NCBI GenBank assembly: GCA_949291545.1
Contig: CASEWB010000009.1
Location: 124,001 to 188,000 of the forward strand
Reading direction: 5' to 3'
Origin: an uncultured bacterium
GTDB taxonomy: Bacteria; Elusimicrobiota; Elusimicrobia; Elusimicrobiales; Elusimicrobiaceae
DNA length: 64,000 nucleotides
Numbering within the stretch: the first letter of the stretch is position 1; each line of letters begins with the position of its first letter. Made by a program: the position numbers and the translations under genes. Of the stretch, positions 16,938 through 24,997 are shown one piece after another. The notes below the pieces were generated by a model. The model searched no databases. It was not told the DNA's origin and worked only from the letters and a program-made list of their open reading frames with translations.

Positions 16938-18875
16938 TTACCGATTGCCGCCCGGGCGTGATTTGTCAAAAGCGGCGCGCTTCTTTTGGGATTGCTTTTG
17001 CATTTCCTGCACTTCGGAGCGGGTTTGCTTGCGTACAATTTCCTGCGAGGTGTTGCGGCGCAGCTCCTGCGCTACCTGCTGGAAGAATTGAATTTGGTCC
17101 GCCAGGGTGTTGGTAAGCACCCGGGAACGTTCCACAAAAGAAGCGTTTTTGTCCGCGTCGATAAAAGAATCGTCCTTCCCATAAAAGAACACGGCGGAAT
17201 CCAAGTCTTGGCTTAGTTGCTTGCCGATGGGGGCCGTCAAGGCGTACAAGGCGGCGCCGGCTTTCATATCGCGGTTTTTCATAGCTTCGCGGTTTTGTGC
17301 CTGCAGGTCTTTTAAGTTGTCTGCTGTGTACAAAATATAAGCCGGGGCGAATTCTTCCGCTTGGGATTGGGCGGCTTGTTTGTCTTGGTCCGAAGCATTT
17401 TCCGGTAGTTGCTCCAGTTTGTATTGGGTAAACTTTTGTTCTACTTGGCTGTATTTATCCAACGGATCCCCTTTGAAAACCGCGCCGGACGCTTCCACCG
17501 AATCCGATAATTCGGTATTGCTTTGGCGGGAATTGGCTACCCAATAGCACGGCTTGGAGGAGCAGTCTTCATTTTGCAGCATAAACTGGTAAATTTCCAT
17601 TGTTTTAATATAATCTTCCGAGGTGATTTCCGGGTCTATTTCCTCTTGCGGCAAGCCGGTGGCGCGGCCGATTACCGGGGTAATGGGGGCGGGCGGCATG
17701 GGCAAGTTGGTTTTTTGGAAAAACAGCTGCGCGTTTTGGGCCTTTGTTTCCTCCAACTGCTTTTTGCTGGCGGGACGGGTGTCTTCCGTTTCTTCCGTTA
17801 AGCACGAGGAACGCCTTACCGGGCGAGGAGCTTCGTTGAAGCAGGAATATTCCAACATATTTTTCAGTTCGTCTTCCGGCTCCTGACCGGCGGCTAAGCG
17901 GTTTAACCGTTCTTGCGAGCGTGACAAGAAGTATTCACGCGCTTCGGCCATACGCTGTTGGCGGTAGGCTTCTTTTTCGCGTTTTTCTTTTTCCGATTGG
18001 GGGTTAGGATATTTGGCGTTGGCTAACGAGTCCGCCACTTCGTTTAAGACGATATCTGGGTCCAAATACGCTAAGAGAGAACCCGGCTGTTCCGATTGAG
18101 CCGTGGCTTCTTTCCCCGAAAGCGAACCGCTTAATTGGGGCATATCCATATCCGCCTGGCCAAAAGAGGAGCCGGTTTTCCCACGGTTGGAACCCGTGCT
18201 TTGGCTGGAAGCCAACTGCGCGGCAGTGTTCCCGCCGGAGAGCGGCGCATTGGATACGGCTTGCGGGGTGGAAAACCCAAAAAAGCGTTTAATCGGGTTA
18301 AAAAGACGCGCCCATTTGGAATCCGGCACGGCCGCTTGCGCCGTCGTTTGCACGGCCGGGTTGAAGCGGGCGGCGCGTTCTTGGCGGACGTAAATGTCGT
18401 ACGGGTTGTCCTTGGTGTTGATTTCGTGCATTCCTTTTAACCCGTCTTCCGGAGCGGTTTGGCGGATAAGCACCCACTCTCCTTCTTCCGTTTGGAGCGA
18501 AGCATCTCCAAACGAGTTACGGCGCGCCGAACCGGCTTGCGGGGTGGCCTCCGTTGAAATGGCATTTTGGGCCGTGGCGCGGGCATCGGCATACAGGGCT
18601 TGTTCGTCCATTGGGGTTCCAAATTGTTCGTTTACTTGGTTTTCCGTCAAAGTCTGTTGGGGCGCCGGCTGCGTGTTACGCTTGGTAAAAAAGCGCGCAA
18701 TACGGTTTACGAGTTCCGTCAGCGGGTTGGAAGTAAAAATTTGCGGGGTGGCCGTTTGGACGGCAGGGCCCTCCGCCTGCTTGGCAGCGGGCGTTTGCAG
18801 GAAGGGAAGCAATAAAAAAACGATAACGGCTAAGCAAACAATAAACAAGCAAATTTTGCCAACTGTTTTTTTCAT
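16938..18875 (-). CDS. large membrane-anchored or exported protein of unknown function
   Basis: 645 residues from the ATG at 18875, which has CCGGAG upstream; an ATG seven codons earlier lacks a binding site. One N-terminal hydrophobic segment (VGKICLFIVCLAVIVFLLLPFL) is followed by a long hydrophilic chain rich in Gln, Ala, Ser and Thr. It is largely disordered-looking for the first 250 residues, then charged and helical (QSEKEKREKEAYRQQRMAEA). Three Cys lie in short contexts (YSCFNEAP, RRSSCLTEE, CSSKPCYW). No domain is recognised. It follows a trypsin-like protease gene on the same strand by 92 bp. It is probably lineage-specific; export is clear but function is not. Confidence 0.65.
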   Translation of the reverse strand: MKKTVGKICLFIVCLAVIVFLLLPFLQTPAAKQAEGPAVQTATPQIFTSNPLTELVNRIARFFTKRNTQPAPQQTLTENQVNEQFGTPMDEQALYADARATAQNAISTEATPQAGSARRNSFGDASLQTEEGEWVLIRQTAPEDGLKGMHEINTKDNPYDIYVRQERAARFNPAVQTTAQAAVPDSKWARLFNPIKRFFGFSTPQAVSNAPLSGGNTAAQLASSQSTGSNRGKTGSSFGQADMDMPQLSGSLSGKEATAQSEQPGSLLAYLDPDIVLNEVADSLANAKYPNPQSEKEKREKEAYRQQRMAEAREYFLSRSQERLNRLAAGQEPEDELKNMLEYSCFNEAPRPVRRSSCLTEETEDTRPASKKQLEETKAQNAQLFFQKTNLPMPPAPITPVIGRATGLPQEEIDPEITSEDYIKTMEIYQFMLQNEDCSSKPCYWVANSRQSNTELSDSVEASGAVFKGDPLDKYSQVEQKFTQYKLEQLPENASDQDKQAAQSQAEEFAPAYILYTADNLKDLQAQNREAMKNRDMKAGAALYALTAPIGKQLSQDLDSAVFFYGKDDSFIDADKNASFVERSRVLTNTLADQIQFFQQVAQELRRNTSQEIVRKQTRSEVQEMQKQSQKKRAAFDKSRPGGNR

Positions 18876-18967
18876 AAATACTCCGGAAAATAACAAAATC
18901 TCCGGCGCGGGCCGCGGTTTTGCCGCGCCTTAAACCGGCTGATACCAATAGTCTACCCGTTTGAGGC

Positions 18968-19750
18968 CTATTTTTCAAGGGTGTTTTGGGCGGAAGAAGA
19001 AAACCACTTATGCCACAAATTTTTGCAGATAGCCCAAGATTTTTGAATATGCGCCCATAAGGGGTTGGCGGAGGGGGCGGGCTCTTGTTGCTGGGGCTGA
19101 AGCGGGGCCGGCAACGTATATCCCGCGGCAGTGACCAGTTCTTTTAGGTAATTGGACGGTACGGCAAAATTTAAATTTTGGTTGCCCTCGCCTTTATAAC
19201 TGGCAAACGCAACGGAAATTACTTCCCCGTTTGCATTGAATACCGGGCTGCCGCTGGAACTGGGGGAAATGGGGGCGCTGATTTGGTGCCAAATAATGCC
19301 GTCGGCTTTTTTGCGCACTTGGCTGATCAGCCCGGAAGAAATTGTGTTTTGCAGCCGCCGCGGGTTACCAATGACGGTGATTGTTTCACCCGGGAGGACG
19401 GCGTCGGAATTGCCTAACGTTACATGCGGCAGGTTGCGCGCTTGTATTTTAAGCAAAGCCAAGTCCACATTGCCGGCTGCCCCGGCTTGGACGGCTTCCC
19501 CCGATACGGCGCCGTTATTAAACGTAATATTGATATAGAGAGCGTTTTCCGATACATGGCGGCTGGTGGCAATCAGCCCGTCCGGAGTGAGGACGAACCC
19601 GGTACCCGTAAAGGTAGAACCGTCTGTTTTAGCTACATTCACGGCTACTACCGCCGGAGCGTTTTGTTTGGCAATCCAAACATGGTTGTTTTGGGCATAG
19701 CTTCCGCCGGCGCCTGTGAGCAAGAGAAAAGATAACAGCAGAACTCTCAT
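18968..19750 (-). CDS. exported trypsin-like serine protease without PDZ domain
   Basis: 260 residues with a signal peptide (MRVLLLSFLLLTGAGGSYAQ). It has the DegP/HtrA-type catalytic triad: His65 (ATSRHVS), Asp96 (NVDLALLKI) and Ser166 in PSSSGSPVF, where GNSGGP is the usual form. Residues 205-260 are a Pro/Gln linker and a Trp-rich tail (AHIQKSWAICKNLWHKWF); no PDZ domain is present, unlike HtrA. It probably cleaves or processes envelope proteins. The start codon lies 7 nt after an extended -10 (TGCTATAAT) and has no Shine-Dalgarno, so the mRNA is probably leaderless. Confidence 0.85.
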   Translation of the reverse strand: MRVLLLSFLLLTGAGGSYAQNNHVWIAKQNAPAVVAVNVAKTDGSTFTGTGFVLTPDGLIATSRHVSENALYINITFNNGAVSGEAVQAGAAGNVDLALLKIQARNLPHVTLGNSDAVLPGETITVIGNPRRLQNTISSGLISQVRKKADGIIWHQISAPISPSSSGSPVFNANGEVISVAFASYKGEGNQNLNFAVPSNYLKELVTAAGYTLPAPLQPQQQEPAPSANPLWAHIQKSWAICKNLWHKWFSSSAQNTLEK

Positions 19751-19766
19751 ATTTCAGATTATAGCA
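19751..19766 (-). promoter_or_regulatory. extended -10 placing transcription start at the protease ATG
   Basis: The minus strand reads TGCTATAAT, then CTGAAAT, then the ATG at 19750. The expected transcription start coincides with the start codon and no ribosome binding site fits between them. Confidence 0.5.
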
Positions 19767-19789
19767 ATAAATGCTCCTTGCGGGGGGCG

Positions 19790-19818
19790 TTGAAATGCGG
19801 CCGGATAAATAGTACACT
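19790..19818 (+). promoter_or_regulatory. predicted promoter of greA
   Basis: TTGAAA (19790-19795) and TACACT (19813-19818) are exactly 17 bp apart. Transcription would start near 19825, and AAGGAG follows before the ATG at 19849. Confidence 0.6.
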
Positions 19819-19848
19819 TAGTAATGTAGGTATTTAAGGAGTTGCATT

Positions 19849-20322
19849 ATGGGAGAACCATTTTACGTTAGCCGCAAAAAATATGAAGCTTTAGTAAACG
19901 AGCTGAAAGATTTGAAAGAATTAAAAGCCCAACTTTCCAATGAAATTGGCGAAGCTGCCGCCCAAGGCGATTTAAAAGAAAATGCCGAATATCACGCCGC
20001 TAAGGAAAAACAAACAGAAACGCTGATTCGCATACAGGAATTGGAAATCCGCTTGAGAAACGCGCAAATTACCGATGACTTGACCGTGGATAAAAGCGAA
20101 GCGCGCATCGGGGCGACGGTGACTATACAGGATATTGACGCCGGAATTGAGTTTACTTATACGTTGGTGGGGTCGATGGAGTCAAACCCGGAAAAAGGGT
20201 TGTTGTCTGTTAAATCCCCGCTGGCCAACGGCGTGCTGGGCAAAAAGGAAGGCGAGGAGTTTGAAGCCATCTTGCCGCGCGGGCCTAAAAAATACAAATT
20301 GGTTAAATTGGAATACAAATAA
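19849..20322 (+). CDS. greA: transcription elongation factor GreA
   Basis: 157 residues, the standard length. The N-terminal coiled coil carries the conserved acidic tip in EAAAQGDLKENAEYHAAKE, where Asp and Glu help RNA polymerase cleave backtracked transcripts. The C-terminal FKBP-like domain ends GKKEGEEFEAILPRGPKKYKLVKL. GreA rescues stalled RNA polymerase. It is monocistronic, with its own consensus promoter, a good AAGGAG site and a tandem terminator. Confidence 0.97.
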   Translation: MGEPFYVSRKKYEALVNELKDLKELKAQLSNEIGEAAAQGDLKENAEYHAAKEKQTETLIRIQELEIRLRNAQITDDLTVDKSEARIGATVTIQDIDAGIEFTYTLVGSMESNPEKGLLSVKSPLANGVLGKKEGEEFEAILPRGPKKYKLVKLEYK

Positions 20323-20338
20323 CTTAATTTGCTTTTGT

Positions 20339-20371
20339 AAGCCGGGGTGCAATAAGCACCCCGGCTTTTCT
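20339..20371 (+). terminator. terminator of greA
   Basis: A 12-bp perfect stem (AAGCCGGGGTGC and its complement) with an AATAA loop is followed by TTTTCT. Confidence 0.88.
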
Positions 20372-20374
20372 ATT

Positions 20375-20401
20375 AAAAACCCCGGCTTGGACCGGGGTTT
20401 T
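20375..20401. terminator. second hairpin in the greA 3' region
   Basis: An AAACCCCGG/CCGGGGTTT stem has A- and T-runs on both sides, so it could work in either direction as a back-up terminator. Confidence 0.65.
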
Positions 20402-20411
20402 GTAAAAACAC

Positions 20412-20437
20412 AAAAAACCCGGGAGTCCCGGGTTTTT
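20412..20437. terminator. third hairpin, terminator of the converging minus-strand gene
   Basis: A CCCGGG/CCCGGG stem with a 3-nt loop is flanked by A6 and T5. It lies 4 bp after the stop of the 445-residue protein gene. Confidence 0.7.
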
Positions 20438-20440
20438 AAA

Positions 20441-21778
20441 TTAGTGTTGTGGGGTGGAAGCCCGCAGCTCGTTTATTTTATCTCTAAAATCGTTGCGCAG
20501 GCTTTCCCAGTAGACGATTCCTTCGTATAAGTTCAATTCTTCGTCCGAGAGCGTTTCCCCGGCGGGGACTTCGGAAATTTGGCGGGGGAAATGCCCGTTT
20601 ACCTTTATAAAGGTTTCCACTTGTTTCAAAATTTCGTCCACCGTTAAACCAATGCTGGGGTATTGGGTCAAAAGCGTTTTAATTTGCGCAATGTACGGAA
20701 GCACCTGTTTAAATTGGTTCGCTTTGTTGTAAGCAATCAACATTAACAATTTGTTGTGCAGGCGTCTTTCCGGCATAGGGGCGTTCCAGCGCGGAGACCG
20801 ATGGTAGCGGGAAGTAAATTCCGTCAGGTCTTCCAGCAATTCTTGATATGCGGCCACCGTACCGGCAATTTCTTCTTCGTCGCGGGCGTTGGCCAGGCCG
20901 GAAGTGTGCTGTTTGTGCGCTTGGCGCAGCACGATTAAAAAGCGGCCTTCGTGCAAGGGCTGGATTTTGTCCATAGCAATAAATGTGCGCAGGAAAGATT
21001 TAAGCGTTTCGTCCACAAAAGGAGATTTGATAATTTCGCGCAATTTTAAGTTCATTTTATGCGGGTGCTGTTTCATATAAGCCAAGGCCGTTTGGGCAAA
21101 GATTTCCCGCACGTCTTGCGGCGGAATAAAGCGCAGCTCGTACGAAGATAGAAAATCCACCGATAAGCTGTAGTAGTTGGATAAATCGCGCATAAACTGG
21201 GTATAGTTTTTGTTTTCCAGGGATTTATTCAAGAAAGACAACAAACTGCGGTTAAGCACCAACTCGTTTAAGCGGTCCATTAACTCGTTTTCCCGGATTT
21301 CGTCCAAATTCAGCGTTTGATAATTTTTAAGCGTGGCAACAATTTGGCGGGCTTGGGCGCGTTCTTGTTCCAGCTGAGTAGCATAATTCAACGTTTTTTT
21401 GGTTTGGGAAAAAGACATAGCCTGCCCAATCCGGTCTAAAAATACTTTATCGTCTATCAAAGAAGGGGAAGAAAATTCTTTGGTTACTTTAGCCGATACG
21501 GAAGAAGCTTTGTTTCCCGCCGGCACTTTGGCCACGGAAACGACAGGAACTTCCCTAATGGGGCGTACTGACGGCGACAAAGACTGGGCCGCCGTATTTT
21601 TTACCACGGCAACGGAGGCTGTTTTCCCGGTTTGGGAGAGGACCCCACGTTGCGCTTGAACGGCCGCTGCGTCCTTAACAACAGCAGAAAACGTTTGTTT
21701 GACGATTTTGCCGCCTTGGGCAAAACCTACGGTGGACATCAATAAACAACAACACAAAGCAATAGCGCGGTTCATCAT
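20441..21778 (-). CDS. exported protein of unknown function, mostly helical
   Basis: 445 residues with a signal peptide (MMNRAIALCCCLLMSTVGFAQ). Residues about 25-110 are low in complexity (Val, Ala, Ser, Lys). The rest is charged and helical: LNYATQLEQERAQARQIVAT, ENELMDRLNELVLNRSLLSF, AYMKQHPHKMNLKLREIIKS. No family is recognised and no catalytic motif is visible. AAGGAG lies upstream of the ATG. It stands alone between the greA terminators and the GH57 region. Probably a lineage-specific periplasmic protein. Confidence 0.6.
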   Translation of the reverse strand: MMNRAIALCCCLLMSTVGFAQGGKIVKQTFSAVVKDAAAVQAQRGVLSQTGKTASVAVVKNTAAQSLSPSVRPIREVPVVSVAKVPAGNKASSVSAKVTKEFSSPSLIDDKVFLDRIGQAMSFSQTKKTLNYATQLEQERAQARQIVATLKNYQTLNLDEIRENELMDRLNELVLNRSLLSFLNKSLENKNYTQFMRDLSNYYSLSVDFLSSYELRFIPPQDVREIFAQTALAYMKQHPHKMNLKLREIIKSPFVDETLKSFLRTFIAMDKIQPLHEGRFLIVLRQAHKQHTSGLANARDEEEIAGTVAAYQELLEDLTEFTSRYHRSPRWNAPMPERRLHNKLLMLIAYNKANQFKQVLPYIAQIKTLLTQYPSIGLTVDEILKQVETFIKVNGHFPRQISEVPAGETLSDEELNLYEGIVYWESLRNDFRDKINELRASTPQH

Positions 21779-21956
21779 ATTTTTTCTCCTTAGTTATACT
21801 ATAAAACTTTATGTATAACATAACCAGGGCCCTTGGGCCTAGAAGCCAGTGGGCCTTTTGGCCTGGGAAGGCGATTTTATTTGCCAACAGGGAAGCCCCG
21901 GCGCAACCAAATAAAAAGGAAGCCCTCTCAAACGGTTGTCCCATAATTGAGGAAAT
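21779..21956. other. non-coding stretch with G+C-rich inverted segments
   Basis: Between the 445-residue protein gene and the GH57 terminator. About 50 bp near 21821-21870 contain repeated GGGCC/GGCC blocks that can pair with each other (CCAGGGCCC, TTGGGCCT, TGGGCCTTTTGGCC). Short frames exist on both strands but none has a ribosome binding site. It could be a small repeat unit or a leader of the neighbouring minus-strand gene. Confidence 0.3.
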
Positions 21957-21991
21957 AAAAAACCCCCGGAAGGGAGCCTCCCGGGGGTTTT
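21957..21991 (-). terminator. terminator of the GH57 gene
   Basis: AACCCCCGG pairs with CCGGGGGTT. The minus strand continues with a T-run into TTATTTCC. Confidence 0.75.
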
Positions 21992-22004
21992 GTGCTTGGT
22001 TAGA

Positions 22005-23627
22005 TTAATACTTTTTCAGGACGGCTTCTTTGGCGGCACTGGAGTAGACGTTATAATCCATTTGCTGGAAGATAGAGTCTTTTTGTTCCAGGTCGTACAC
22101 GAAGCCTTCGTCAATGCGGTTGCCCTGGATTTGTTCGTAGAGCTCGTTGAAGCGCTTGACGTGGTCCTTGGTGCGTTTGGTGGAATATTCCTTGGCTGTT
22201 CCGGTGGTCATTAAAAACGCCCAGTCGGAGGACTGCATCAGCACCAGTTCGCGCGCCAGTTGGTTAAGCGCCCGGCGCAACAGGCCGTCTGCATGGGGGA
22301 ATTTGTTGGCCAGTTCCATCATGCGTTCGGCGGCTTTAATCAGGTGGCGGTAGATCCAGTCGTTACCGCTGTTAAGCCACACATCGTGGTAGCCCTTATC
22401 GCCCCAAGAGGACATAGACGGCTGTACCATTTGGTTTTCGGGGTACATTTCCAGGTATTCGCTCGGGGTGACGAGTTTGATGTCTTTCTGGTCGTAATAG
22501 ATTTTCTTGAACAGGTATTCCAAGAAATCAATCCCTTCGTACCACCAGTGCCCGTAGAGTTCCGCGTCGTACATAGACACCACCAGCGGCTTGCGGTCCA
22601 AGAGCGTGCTCAAATATTCAATTTGTTTTTGGCGGTTGAACATGAAGTTGCCGGCGTGCATAGCGGCCACTTCGCGCGCTTCGTAAGGATTGTAGGCTTG
22701 CTTTTGGTTCAGCGGTACTTTCCCGGTGATTTTGTGATACTTCATACCGATATTGCGGCGTACGCCGTCGGAATGGAGGTAGGGTTTGATGTAATCGTAA
22801 TTTAAGTCGTACCCCAAGTCGCGGTAAAATTCGCGGTAGCGCGGGTCGCCGGGGTAGCCGGATTCGGCGCTCCATACCTGCTGGGCCGATTCCATATCGC
22901 GCGCAAACGCGGCTACGCCGGTTTGCGGGCAGTACACCGGTGCATAAATGCCGTATTTCGGGCGGGGCGTGCCGTGCAGTACCCCGTGCGATTCGGTAAA
23001 GAAGAAGCGGATCCCTTCGTCGCGCAGGAATTTATCGTCGCCGGGGTTGTAGGCACATTCGGCCAACCAAATGCCGCGCGGGCTGCGGCCGAAGCGGCTG
23101 CGGTAGTCGTTGGCGGCAATTTTGATTTGCGCGTTTACGCTTTCTTTGTGCACCATCAGCGGCAGATAGCCGTGCGTGGCGCAGCAAGTGATAATTTCCA
23201 GCTTGCCCATATCCTGGAATTTTTTAAAGCCTTCCAGCACATGGCCGTGGTAGCGGTTTTCGAACAAATCTTTGTAGCGGCGGAATTTGTTGAAATACAT
23301 GCGCGCTACGCCTTCAAATTCGGTTCCTTGCGTGCGGTTGAGTTCTTTTTCCGATAGTTCCACCCGCTGGTTTAAATAATGGCGGAAGCGGTCAATGAGC
23401 AGCGGGTCCGACATCATGTTGCACAGCGGCGGCGTCAAAGACATCGTCAAGCGGAAATCGGTTCCTTCTTCGGTCAGGTTTTCAAATACGTTAAGCAGCG
23501 GAATGTACGTTTCCACCATGGCTTCGTAAAACCAATCTTCTTCTAAGAAATCCGGATATTCCGGGTGTTTGATAAACGGCAAATGTGCATGCAAAACAAG
23601 CGCTAAATAACCTTTTTCTTCACCCAT
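22005..23627 (-). CDS. GH57-family 1,4-alpha-glucan branching enzyme
   Basis: 540 residues from the ATG at 23627, preceded by GAAGGA; an ATG six codons earlier lies inside the upstream gene's last codons. Family GH57 motifs: HAHLPF at 13-18, the nucleophile Glu190 in GIWLAECAYNPG, and the acid Asp354 in SMYDAELYGHWW. The nucleophile and acid spacing agrees with characterised GH57 branching enzymes, followed by the C-terminal helical domain (DUF1957 type). It would create alpha-1,6 branches in a glycogen-like polymer in the cytoplasm. It directly follows the DUF4912 gene (stop and start 1 bp apart). Confidence 0.9.
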   Translation of the reverse strand: MGEEKGYLALVLHAHLPFIKHPEYPDFLEEDWFYEAMVETYIPLLNVFENLTEEGTDFRLTMSLTPPLCNMMSDPLLIDRFRHYLNQRVELSEKELNRTQGTEFEGVARMYFNKFRRYKDLFENRYHGHVLEGFKKFQDMGKLEIITCCATHGYLPLMVHKESVNAQIKIAANDYRSRFGRSPRGIWLAECAYNPGDDKFLRDEGIRFFFTESHGVLHGTPRPKYGIYAPVYCPQTGVAAFARDMESAQQVWSAESGYPGDPRYREFYRDLGYDLNYDYIKPYLHSDGVRRNIGMKYHKITGKVPLNQKQAYNPYEAREVAAMHAGNFMFNRQKQIEYLSTLLDRKPLVVSMYDAELYGHWWYEGIDFLEYLFKKIYYDQKDIKLVTPSEYLEMYPENQMVQPSMSSWGDKGYHDVWLNSGNDWIYRHLIKAAERMMELANKFPHADGLLRRALNQLARELVLMQSSDWAFLMTTGTAKEYSTKRTKDHVKRFNELYEQIQGNRIDEGFVYDLEQKDSIFQQMDYNVYSSAAKEAVLKKY

Positions 23628-23628
23628 A

Positions 23629-24504
23629 TTATTTTCCTTCCTCACGCAGGGCTTTAATCGTTACCTGGCGCGTCTTATCGCCTTTGGCGTTGCGCGCTTT
23701 GATGGGTAAGTCCACCACGCTGCCCGCGGGCAGGTGCTGGCGAATGGAAAATTTGCCTTCTTTGAGTTCAATGTCTTGCCCGTTGATGGACACGATGGCG
23801 TTTTTGGAGGCGGAACCGTAGATAATAATTTCGCAATCCGCCTGGAGCCAGATGTCCTCTTCTTCTTCGGGCTGAACTTTATCGAGCTGCAACGTGAAAG
23901 AAGACCACGAAGTCGGCGCGCCGGAGGAAGTCAGCTCCGTCAATTTCCAGCGTTGGCCCAGCACATGCATCAGCTCGCTGGCGCCCAGGCCAATGTAATC
24001 GGCCCCGGCCAGTTTTAAAAGTTTTTGGAAATCGCCTTCTACGATCATCCACTTGTCGTCTACAATATCGGACACTTTGCCGGGAGGCAAGAGGGTGGAA
24101 TTGCTGCGCGACACCAAAATAAATTGGCCGTCCGCCGTTAAATAGCCTAAATCGGCCAAGTAAGCGCGGCCGGACTGCGGCGCATTGATGTACCAGCTGC
24201 GGGCTTCAAAAATAACGGGCATATCGTAGTGGCAAACAGAGTTGTTCCCGTCAAAAAATTCCACGTCTGTCACATCGTGCAGGCGGATAATGGTGCGGGC
24301 GTTTTTCAGGACGTCCTCGCTGTATTGGCTTTTGATGTAGTCCAAGGTGTTTTGGGTGATTTCCCAAAATAAGAACAACCAAGCCGGGTCTTTGGGCAGC
24401 AGGTAGCTTTCCGTTTTGCCGTATCCGGACGGAATGTCCGCTTCGGCGTGTATATCTTTGGCCAAGGGTTTAACCAAGGCGGACGAAGATAAATTTTGCG
24501 TCAT
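23629..24504 (-). CDS. DUF4912-domain protein
   Basis: 291 residues. The region 32-170 (YLLPKDPAWLFLFWEITQNT... RTIIRLHDVTDVEFFDG... SWYINAPQSGRAYLADLGYLTADGQFILVSRSN) matches the DUF4912 fold as I know it: a Trp-rich beta-sandwich resembling a carbohydrate-associated domain. The C-terminal 60 residues look like a second beta domain (IIIYGSASKNAIVSINGQDIEL). No signal peptide, so it is cytoplasmic. It is immediately upstream of the GH57 enzyme; the two are co-transcribed and probably act on the same alpha-glucan. A binding or targeting role is inferred. Confidence 0.75.
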   Translation of the reverse strand: MTQNLSSSALVKPLAKDIHAEADIPSGYGKTESYLLPKDPAWLFLFWEITQNTLDYIKSQYSEDVLKNARTIIRLHDVTDVEFFDGNNSVCHYDMPVIFEARSWYINAPQSGRAYLADLGYLTADGQFILVSRSNSTLLPPGKVSDIVDDKWMIVEGDFQKLLKLAGADYIGLGASELMHVLGQRWKLTELTSSGAPTSWSSFTLQLDKVQPEEEEDIWLQADCEIIIYGSASKNAIVSINGQDIELKEGKFSIRQHLPAGSVVDLPIKARNAKGDKTRQVTIKALREEGK

Positions 24505-24635
24505 ATAATTTTTACCTCACCCTGTTTAATGTATTATTTTCGTTTAGAGAATTTTCTCCCCCATTTTATTTTAGCATTTTACTATTGAAAAAAGGGCTTT
24601 TTTGCGCAGGAAAATGCTTTTGGCGGCGGCTGGGG

Positions 24636-24646
24636 TATGGTACAAT
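24636..24646 (+). promoter_or_regulatory. extended -10 for the short prepilin-like gene
   Basis: TGGTACAAT ends at 24646. GGGGAGG follows as ribosome binding site before the ATG at 24667. Confidence 0.45.
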
Positions 24647-24666
24647 AAAAAAAGGGGAGGCTGTTT

Positions 24667-24954
24667 ATGAAAAACAAGAATGGAATAGGCCTTTTGGGTA
24701 TGCTGATTGCAGTGGTAGTGGTATCCCTGCTGTTGATGGCTGTTTTAAAACAATATACGGTGCAGACGCAGCGTGTGCTGAATATGCCTGGGGCGGCGGA
24801 ACTGCAACGCCCGGCGCCAACTAATGGCAAGCCGGCTGCGGCGGGCCAAACGCCTGCGGCTGCCCAGTGCAACGGGCGTTTGGTGGGCAATATTTGCGTG
24901 CCTACCGAAGTCCGCAGCGCCAGTTTGGACGCTTTTGAACAAATGAACCCGTAA
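24667..24954 (+). CDS. short prepilin-like protein
   Basis: 95 residues. The N-terminus MKNKNGIGLLGMLIAVVVVS looks like a class III (type IV pilin) signal: a short basic leader, Gly6 before a possible cleavage site, then about 20 hydrophobic residues. The position equivalent to Glu5 of mature pilins is Gly, so N-methyl-Phe/Glu5 chemistry is not conserved; this is seen in some minor pseudopilins. The rest is Pro/Ala-rich with two Cys (AAQCNGRLVGNICVP) that could form a disulfide. A single-pass membrane protein of another type is an alternative. Confidence 0.55.
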   Translation: MKNKNGIGLLGMLIAVVVVSLLLMAVLKQYTVQTQRVLNMPGAAELQRPAPTNGKPAAAGQTPAAAQCNGRLVGNICVPTEVRSASLDAFEQMNP

Positions 24955-24960
24955 GAGGAT

Positions 24961-24988
24961 AAAAAACCCCGGCTAAGCCGGGGTTTTT
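24961..24988. terminator. bidirectional terminator between the prepilin-like gene and thrC
   Basis: A CCCCGGC/GCCGGGG stem with a TAA loop is flanked by A6 and T5. It serves both converging genes. Confidence 0.82.
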
Positions 24989-24997
24989 GTTTAGCGG

